Origin: Baffinella frigidus
Taxonomy: Eukaryota > Cryptophyceae > Cryptomonadales > Baffinellaceae
Length of the DNA stretch: 12,206 bases
Reading direction: 5' to 3'
Assembly: GCA_026770585.1 (NCBI GenBank)
Contig: MU646304.1
Location: 1,641,555-1,653,760, forward strand
Shown: piece by piece, positions 1 through 12,206 of the stretch
Layout: each line of letters starts with the position of its first letter
How positions within the stretch are numbered: the first letter of the stretch is position 1
The notes under the pieces: generated by a model
Told to the model about the DNA's origin: nothing
Databases searched by the model: none
Seen by the model: the letters and a program-made list of their open reading frames with translations, nothing else
Translations under genes and position numbers: made by a program

Positions 1-178
1 CTGATCGAGTCGTGCGGCTTTTTTTTTTTTTGAGGTGGTCAACGTGTACTGGATTGGTTTTTAAGAACATGCCAGCCTATGTCACCATTCCCACCTGCGT
101 CGATGGCCGGGCAGGAACGTCCAAACTGGGAAAGTAACCCGGCATTTGTTGGCGAACCCATGACAGCTTTGGAGGACT

Positions 179-318
179 TTATCCGGGGAAACCTATTTTT
201 CTTTCATCTGATGTCAATGAAAATTTACACACTATTAGTTCTTACTGGTAATATTAAATCATTCGTGTCGTAATTTTCATCAGGATCCAATGAAAGGAAA
301 ATAGGTTTCCCCGGATAA
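179..318. mobile_element. MITE-like inverted-repeat element with TA flanks
   Basis: The arms at 179-207 and 290-318 are 29-bp inverted repeats with one mismatch. The conserved core is TCCGGGGAAACCTATTTT, flanked on both outer sides by TA, as expected for Tc1/mariner-type insertion. The 82-bp middle is AT-rich with further inverted similarity and no coding capacity. Size and structure suggest a non-autonomous DNA transposon. No transposase is present in the window. Confidence 0.65.
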
Positions 319-470
319 GACTAGGTCAGTGCGAAGATCGCACCTGCTTCTTGGTAGCCGTACTTTTGAAGTTGAAGAGAAGCCGCACCTCCGCCCCGCT
401 CCGTCGCTTCACCCCAGCCCCCTGCGAGCACCACACTCCTCACGCGCGATCCCAACATTCTGCAAACACA

Positions 471-546
471 CCGCAAACGAGGAGCGGGTGTCTTGGAGGG
501 GTGGGGCGCGTCCAGATCTAGGGCGCACCTGGGCCTGGATCTCCAC
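471..546 (-). pseudogene. Second copy of the C2 terminal-strand segment
   Basis: This stretch resembles 713-788 as a direct repeat of about 76 bp, by eye roughly 80% identical. On the minus strand it reads RVLVEIQAQVRPRSG against ISALQIHALVRPTPG in exon 3. A CTTCAG lies just upstream on that strand, so it could serve as an alternative last exon. It could equally be a decayed duplicate. Confidence 0.35.
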
Positions 547-564
547 CAGGACTCTGAAGTGGAC

Positions 565-870
565 CTACCGACTCCGTTCCCAAAGGTCAACGTGCACGAG
601 GGAGTTGCCCGAGCAGGCCAGCTTATCCATGAACAATGATCTTGGAAACATAACTTGGTTCATCCACTTCGTAGTCCTTGTGTGTAGGGCGCGGCCCACC
701 AGGGCGTCCAATCCGCAAACAAGAAGCGGGTGTCCCGGCCGGGGTGAGGCGCGTCCAGGTGTTGGGCGCACCAGAGCGTGGATCTGCAGTGCACTGATCG
801 GCCTCCCGTTGCGCGTCGGCGCACGCTCCACCACGGCCGGCAGCCACAACGGATGCGCGCCATTCACCAC
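565..870 (-). CDS. C2-domain gene exon 3 (3' end uncertain)
   Basis: After GCTCGCAG the frame reads VVNGAHPLWLPAVVERAPTR, then NGRPISALQIHALVRPTP, fitting the last two strands of a C2 domain (W-x-x-L ... G-x-L-x-V-x-V). The frame stays open to a stop at 565. The part after VRPTP does not look like C2 and may be intron or untranslated. Positions 713-788 are repeated at 471-546, where the same strand could also encode an EIQAQVRP version. Confidence 0.5.
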   Translation of the reverse strand: MVNGAHPLWLPAVVERAPTRNGRPISALQIHALVRPTPGRASPRPGHPLLVCGLDALVGRALHTRTTKWMNQVMFPRSLFMDKLACSGNSLVHVDLWERSR

Positions 871-1718
871 CTGCGAGCCACTCCCCGGTCCGCCGGCGGG
901 GGGCTTCCCCCCCTTGCTGCCGCCCAGGCCGTCGCCCTGTGATGCAAAAGGATGAGGTCAGAGACAACGTGTGGTTGCCGCCCGCGGAACACGTGTACCG
1001 AGTCGCGTCCAAACGAGTGGTCCGCAGCGTATTATTTTCGGCATGACCTGGCGCACCTCAAGTTTCCGAGGCGGGCCCGTTTCTTAGACTTTGGTATCAC
1101 TCAACTCAAGGCTCAAGGGCCTACACAGGATATCTATCGAGAATAATAGTAATAAAGCAGAAGAGGATGACCTGACGGAGGATCTTGGATACAGGGACGG
1201 ACGCGGAGGCGTAGAGGACCCCCGCATCGGAGCCGTCACTCGCGTCGTACACTTCAATCGCCACCTGCTCCCAAAAATTGTAGCCAACGCCGCGTCAGCG
1301 CCCCAGCCAGCGCCTGCCAGAACCACTGCACCTGATCTACAAGGGCGGGATCATTGAGGGGCGGTGGGAGAGGAGGAGTGAAGGTGTTGCTGGTGGGTGC
1401 ATGGTGCCCACGCTTACTCTTGACGCGGGGAAGTGCCTGCTGCCCGCGGTCAACAGCGACCAGGTGCGGGATCTCGAAGACCAGCGCCGCCCCCAGGCCA
1501 AGCAGCTGCTCCTGCGAGTTGGCGTCCAGGTACGGTGTTCGCTGCTCCGTCCCTCCCACGCGGATCAGCGCGTAGAAGACACCCTTCGGAAACGATGCCA
1601 GCAGCGCGCCCTCGGGAGGAGGGACGAGGCTGTTAAGCGTCACAGTAAGCCACCTGCCCGGTTGTGACCCGGAAGTCAGCATCAGACGCACCCCGACCAC
1701 CCTCTGCGTGTCGCTCAT
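565..1718 (-). CDS. Split gene for a small C2-domain protein (overall model)
   Basis: Three phase-0 exons on the minus strand: 1718-1425, 1264-1172 and 870-565, giving about 230 residues if the last exon runs to its stop. C2 domains are β-sandwiches that bind phospholipid, often with calcium, or protein partners. Seen in order are a β1-like RWLTVTLNSLVPPP, GVFYALIRVGGTEQRTPYL (compare PYVKV...Q-x-T), LGLGAALVFEIPHL (compare W-N-E-x-F-x-F), VAIEVYDASDGSDAGVLYAS (compare L-x-V-x-V-x-D-x-D), and a last strand ALQIHALVRP. An in-frame stop four codons above the ATG at 1718, with no AG between them, supports that start. The calcium-binding Asp set looks incomplete, so calcium binding is uncertain. 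The gene diverges from the kinase gene. The C-terminus after VRPTP is doubtful. Confidence 0.65.
1085..1122 (-). repeat. Repeat copy, inverted relative to 4430-4467
   Basis: Minus-strand partner of the 38-bp dispersed repeat at 4430-4467 (33 of 38 identical). It lies in the intron between exons 2 and 3 of the C2 gene, so it is not part of that protein in my model. Confidence 0.5.
1172..1264 (-). CDS. C2-domain gene exon 2
   Basis: The exon lies between GGAGCAG and GTCATC and has 31 codons. It reads VAIEVYDASDGSDAGVLYAS, then ASVPVSKILRQ. This is the central β-strand and loop of a C2 domain, ending in the conserved 'IPLS'-like turn (VPVSKIL). Both junctions are phase 0. Confidence 0.7.
1425..1718 (-). 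CDS. C2-domain gene exon 1
   Basis: 98 codons from ATG at 1718 to CGC before GTCAAG. It encodes the first half of the C2 fold, from MSDTQRVVGVRLMLT through FYALIRVGGTEQRTPYL to FEIPHLVAVDRGQQALPR. A better-looking donor (GTAAGC at 1417) lies 7 nt further on, but it is phase 1 and no acceptor then joins the next C2 exon in frame. The GTCAAG donor is therefore preferred on frame. Confidence 0.68.
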
Positions 1719-2589
1719 GGTCGTTGATCACATCGAGGCTGGACTAAGGTGCGCCAGCGGGCGGTGGAGGTTAACATGGAAATTGCTTGATAGAGCTTTT
1801 TGTAGGTGGAAGGACATAGTGGCTTGGATGGTGGGGGGCTGATAGCGTTGCGTTGGATGGCACCTCATCAGTGTCAATGCTGAGAAACGCGGAGGACGCG
1901 TCTGGGCAGGTGCAAGAGTCAGATAGGTGGGTCTCCGCGACTGGAGGTGTCAACTTTCGAAACTCTCCCTCAGGGAGGCAAGGCGGGCAGGAAGCGCACC
2001 CAGCCGGGAGGAAGGGGAGCGGAGTCTCGCTCGAGGAAAGAAAGCGCGTGTTGGCTAGGCGCGCCTGGCGCGCCGCCACTCTTTGCTGGTTAATCGAACT
2101 TCGCGCGAGTGTCGTCTTCATTTTGTAGACTCTTCGCCCTTTTCACTCAGCAGGTGGAGCAGAAATGTGGTGGCATACGGCGCTCGTCGTCCCCCACCTC
2201 CTCAGCAGCGATGGGAGACGCGTTTCAGACCTTGGAACGCAACGCAGCACAGGGCGACTTTTGCGATTCTTGGGGAAGTCCGTTTGGAAGATTGTCAAAT
2301 GTCGACACCGTCTTAAGTTGTCTTCGTTTTTGCCAAGGAGACTGAATCGACGATGTTGGTCGAGGCATTTTCCCCATGCGACCATCGAATTTCGATCGGA
2401 AGCTGCTGGCGAGACGTCGTGACCGAGGAGGTGCTCTCCTCCTCTCGTGCATCGCCCCCCTCTCTCTCCTCGTGCAACGGGGTAGGACTGTATTGCGCCC
2501 GAAACGACAGGTTTCACATGATCGTGGTGCTACGCGTGCAGTGAAGCTGGGTCTTCGGCCAAGTAACCAAAATATTACGTGGTGCTGAG
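1719..2589. other. Intergenic region between divergent genes
   Basis: Lies upstream of the C2 gene on the minus strand. Short open frames exist on both strands (for example 1853-2128 plus and 1771-2121 minus), but none shows a recognisable domain. A GGCGCGCC-type palindromic cluster lies near 2058-2075. It probably holds the C2 gene promoter; no TATA box stands out. Confidence 0.4.
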
Positions 2590-2847
2590 ATGGCGCCAAC
2601 ACAGACGACCTGTCCCTGGCCTCCACAACCGAAATCGCTGACGACGCCTACCGACCACAACCAGATTTGGTCGTCCTGCCATTCGCTGGAGCGTGTCCAC
2701 ATGGCTCCCGAGGAGACTGACGTTCCGCACGACCACTCGAGCCCGGGAGAAGAACATGAGCCGCCGGTGCAAGGAGGATGGTCATGGGTGTCGAGTCTAT
2801 TTCGCCCGGCGTCCATCGAAAGCGCACCAGACCCAGAGGCTGAAAAG
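2590..2847 (+). CDS. Candidate unassigned exon (Pro/Glu-rich)
   Basis: An open frame from ATG at 2590 (MAPTQTTCPWPPQPKSL), with an acidic EETDVPHDHSSPGEEHEPP stretch and then GWSWVSSLFRPASIESAP, ends AAAAG before GTAGCT. The composition resembles the acidic leader of the kinase gene, so it might be a 5' exon or a separate small gene. The phase (0) does not fit a CGCAG acceptor at 3675 directly. The opposite strand is also open over most of this stretch, which weakens the call. Confidence 0.25.
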
Positions 2848-3676
2848 GTAGCTAACATCCCATCGCTCCCTGGATCGTACGCTTCGCCAGATACATGAGC
2901 ACCTCTCGACCGTGCACGCCATGGGAATTGCAAGGATACATGCTCGCAGGCAGCCCAAGTGTAGGATTCAGGGTATCCATCTTCCCTGTGGACGGACACG
3001 CCTCGGCCACGCCCGAGTTAATATGCGCGCTTGTTCTTGGGGCATCACCTCTTCCGGTGTGTGACACCGAATGTGCGTGTCCGCGGCAGGGCTGGCAGGC
3101 GTGGTCGCCGATGACGCCGGTGCTGCAACCGTGGTCGACCAACAGTCTCGCCGCGAGTGTCAATGAGACGGCCTCCTGGCTGGTGAGCGCCTCCCGCGGA
3201 TACACCCTCGGTCGCGGTTCTGCTGGGTGGTGTTCCCGCTGTCGCGTGCACTTGCAATTTCCTCCCCAGCGCTGTGCGCGGCCTGGCCTGTCTATTTTCA
3301 GGTTTAGGGTCTAGGGTTCGGGTGGGGGGGGGGGGCTACTGGCGTGGCGTTGAACAGCGCGATCGATGGACCCTGCTGGGGCATGCTTTGCAACGTGGTG
3401 GACGCATCAGATTACTACTGCGAGATGCACATAAATAACAAACGCAATGGGGGGGGGCAGGTGCAAGAGTCGAGCAAGGTCCTGATGGGTCTGCAAGGGT
3501 GACGCCCGCTGCCCCACGCCCCCTCATCTCACACCACACAACCCCGCACCCAGCACATACACCCGTCCCCTCGCATCGATCATCACCCCAGGATTGCTCA
3601 TCACCCCAGGACCCCCCAATCCCCCTCCCGACCCGCGCTACCTGATGCAGCACGCCGCCTGACCCCGCGCCGCAGG
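2848..3676. other. Stretch without an assignable gene
   Basis: Long open frames on both strands cover 2852-3314, with no recognised domain. A degenerate TTTAGGG-like run sits at 3296-3325, followed by a G-run. A GCAGGTGCAAGAGTC word shared with 1906-1920 occurs at 3457-3471. Part may be 5' untranslated or unrecognised coding sequence of the kinase gene. Confidence 0.35.
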
Positions 3677-11279
<7,603 letters not shown>

Positions 11280-11328
11280 GCGAGGCGTGTGATGTAAGCT
11301 CTACTGTAAAGTGAAGCTCTCTACTGTA

Positions 11329-11573
11329 CAGGGGGATCTCGCTCATGAGAAATCGCCCCCCGCCATGGGATCACCGTAGAACCCTAGCTAGCTAGGCATA
11401 GGCCTACTGTAGGGACCTACAGGGGTACCTCGATTACAAGAAAACGCCTCCCCGTAGGACCCTACAGTAGGGCTATGCCTAGGGCCCTATGGTCGTCCTA
11501 GGGGGGTGACGTTTTCTTGTAATCGAGGTATCCCTGTAGTGAGGGGCGCTTTCTTACGAGCGAGGTACCCCTG
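11329..11573. mobile_element. Nested palindromic repeat element, four copies of a 29-bp unit
   Basis: A unit of the form CAGGGGTACCTCG...AAGAAA-CGCC occurs at 11329-11357 and 11420-11446 in the plus direction and, inverted, at 11510-11536 and 11545-11573. The inner pair (11418-11446 with 11510-11538) is complementary over 29 bp with one obvious mismatch and a divergent edge. Between them, CTAGGCATAG-CCTACTGTAGGG-like words are also mirrored. Non-coding; it looks like a foldback or MITE-type element. Confidence 0.65.
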
Positions 11574-11961
11574 TGCCTGCTCGTGTCGGTAGATGCAGCC
11601 AGACACAACACTGCTTTGATTTCCTTTCTGTTTCATACACATTCCCCACCACTCCGTCCCCCCCAAACACCCCCCCTCCGACCCCCCCCAAACACCCTTC
11701 CGCATATGAGTGAAGCCCCCCCCACACACACCCCACGCTGACTAGGCGTGGACGTTGCAAATTAGGGCACCCACGGGAGCCTAGTGTAGCTCTCCCTGGC
11801 TGCTAGCAACAACAACCTTAGTCCTGAACCCTAAACCTTGCTTCAACCTAAACCCGAAACGACGCTTCACGGCTGTGTCCGCTTCCACACTGAGTACTCC
11901 TGCAACATCGCGTGGCTTCAGCCTCCCATCTCCCACCTCTGTCAAGTCACTCCGGCCATCC

Positions 11962-12206
11962 TACACGGGACTGTGTCCCCAGACCTAACGCCACACCATC
12001 TCCGCAAGGGTCCAGCGCCACACCCCGCATCAAACCGCAGGGAAAATGCCGACCTGTCATGTCAAACAGTAGCGCACACGTAGGAAGGGGGGGGGTGGCG
12101 CATCTACACGGTACTGTGTCCCCAGAGGACACAACCTCAGAGGAAATGCCGACCCTTCAGGCCAAACAGCAGCGCAACCACGGTGGGGGGGGGGAGAGGG
12201 GAGGAT
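11962..12206. repeat. Degenerate tandem repeat, unit about 143 bp
   Basis: TACACGG(G/T)ACTGTGTCCCCAGA starts copies at 11962 and 12105. Each copy later has GGAAA(A)TGCCGACC, CAAACAG(T/C)AGCGCA and a G-run. The second copy lacks about 42 bp in its first part. The array may continue beyond the window. Confidence 0.7.

Larger units (their letters stand above)
11280..12206. other. Region downstream of the kinase gene without a gene
   Basis: No supported coding region follows the TGA at 11277-11279. The stretch is made of the nested palindromic element (11329-11573), a C-rich tract with repeated CCCCCCCAAACACCC (11650-11730), an AATTAGGGC(A)CCCAC remnant near 11761-11776, a short CCCTAAA-like run near 11825, and a tandem repeat to the end. 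Confidence 0.6.

Noticed and set aside
329-955. 208-codon plus-strand frame
   Set aside because: It is antisense to the C2 exon at 565-870 and low in complexity. The minus-strand reading gives recognisable C2 strands.
1254-1718. A single uninterrupted 154-codon C2 protein
   Set aside because: Read-through leaves the C2 pattern after ALPR. The expected next strands are found in another frame at 1172-1264, reached by a phase-0 splice.
2514-2999. 161-codon minus-strand frame
   Set aside because: It overlaps an equally open plus-strand frame, has no domain, and shows no consistent splice or start context.

Overview
The window reads as nuclear DNA from a eukaryote, most likely a protist or microalga. 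The genes are cut into short exons by GT-AG introns, with one probable GC-AG intron. There is no bacterial-style gene packing. The introns hold degenerate CCCTAAA/TTTAGGG-type repeats, simple repeats and small inverted-repeat elements. A TTTAGGG-like unit fits plants, many algae and some alveolates; the sequence does not fix the lineage.

Plus strand, about 3,677-11,279: one large split gene for a p21-activated (PAK/STE20-type) protein kinase. I rebuilt it exon by exon from reading frames, splice sites and phase. It has a CRIB/PBD-like GTPase-binding module (3,677-6,406), a short linker, and then a complete kinase domain over ten exons (6,669-11,279). All junction phases agree. One consistent model gives 450 residues, or 468 with the longer first exon. 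Two places in the CRIB region hold duplicated coding segments that look like alternative exons.

Minus strand, about 1,718 down to 565: a split gene for a small C2-domain protein (three exons, all phase 0). Its end is uncertain, because a 76-bp stretch of the last exon is repeated further downstream. The two genes are divergent. The region between them (1,719-3,676) may hold promoters and unrecognised 5' exons; one candidate is at 2,590-2,847.

The rest is intron or intergenic DNA. It includes a TA-flanked MITE-like element (179-318), an inverted-repeat element (4,543-4,664), a long GA microsatellite (5,104-5,240), a perfect 24-bp-arm hairpin (7,089-7,142), another inverted-repeat element (7,757-7,905) with related pieces elsewhere, a nested four-copy palindromic element (11,329-11,573) and a degenerate tandem repeat at the right end (11,962-12,206). 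I saw no tRNA, rRNA or CRISPR. No prokaryotic-type features are present.

Functionally, a CRIB-kinase is expected to be activated by a Cdc42/Rac-type GTPase, and a C2 domain usually binds membrane or calcium. The neighbourhood alone does not show that the two genes act together.
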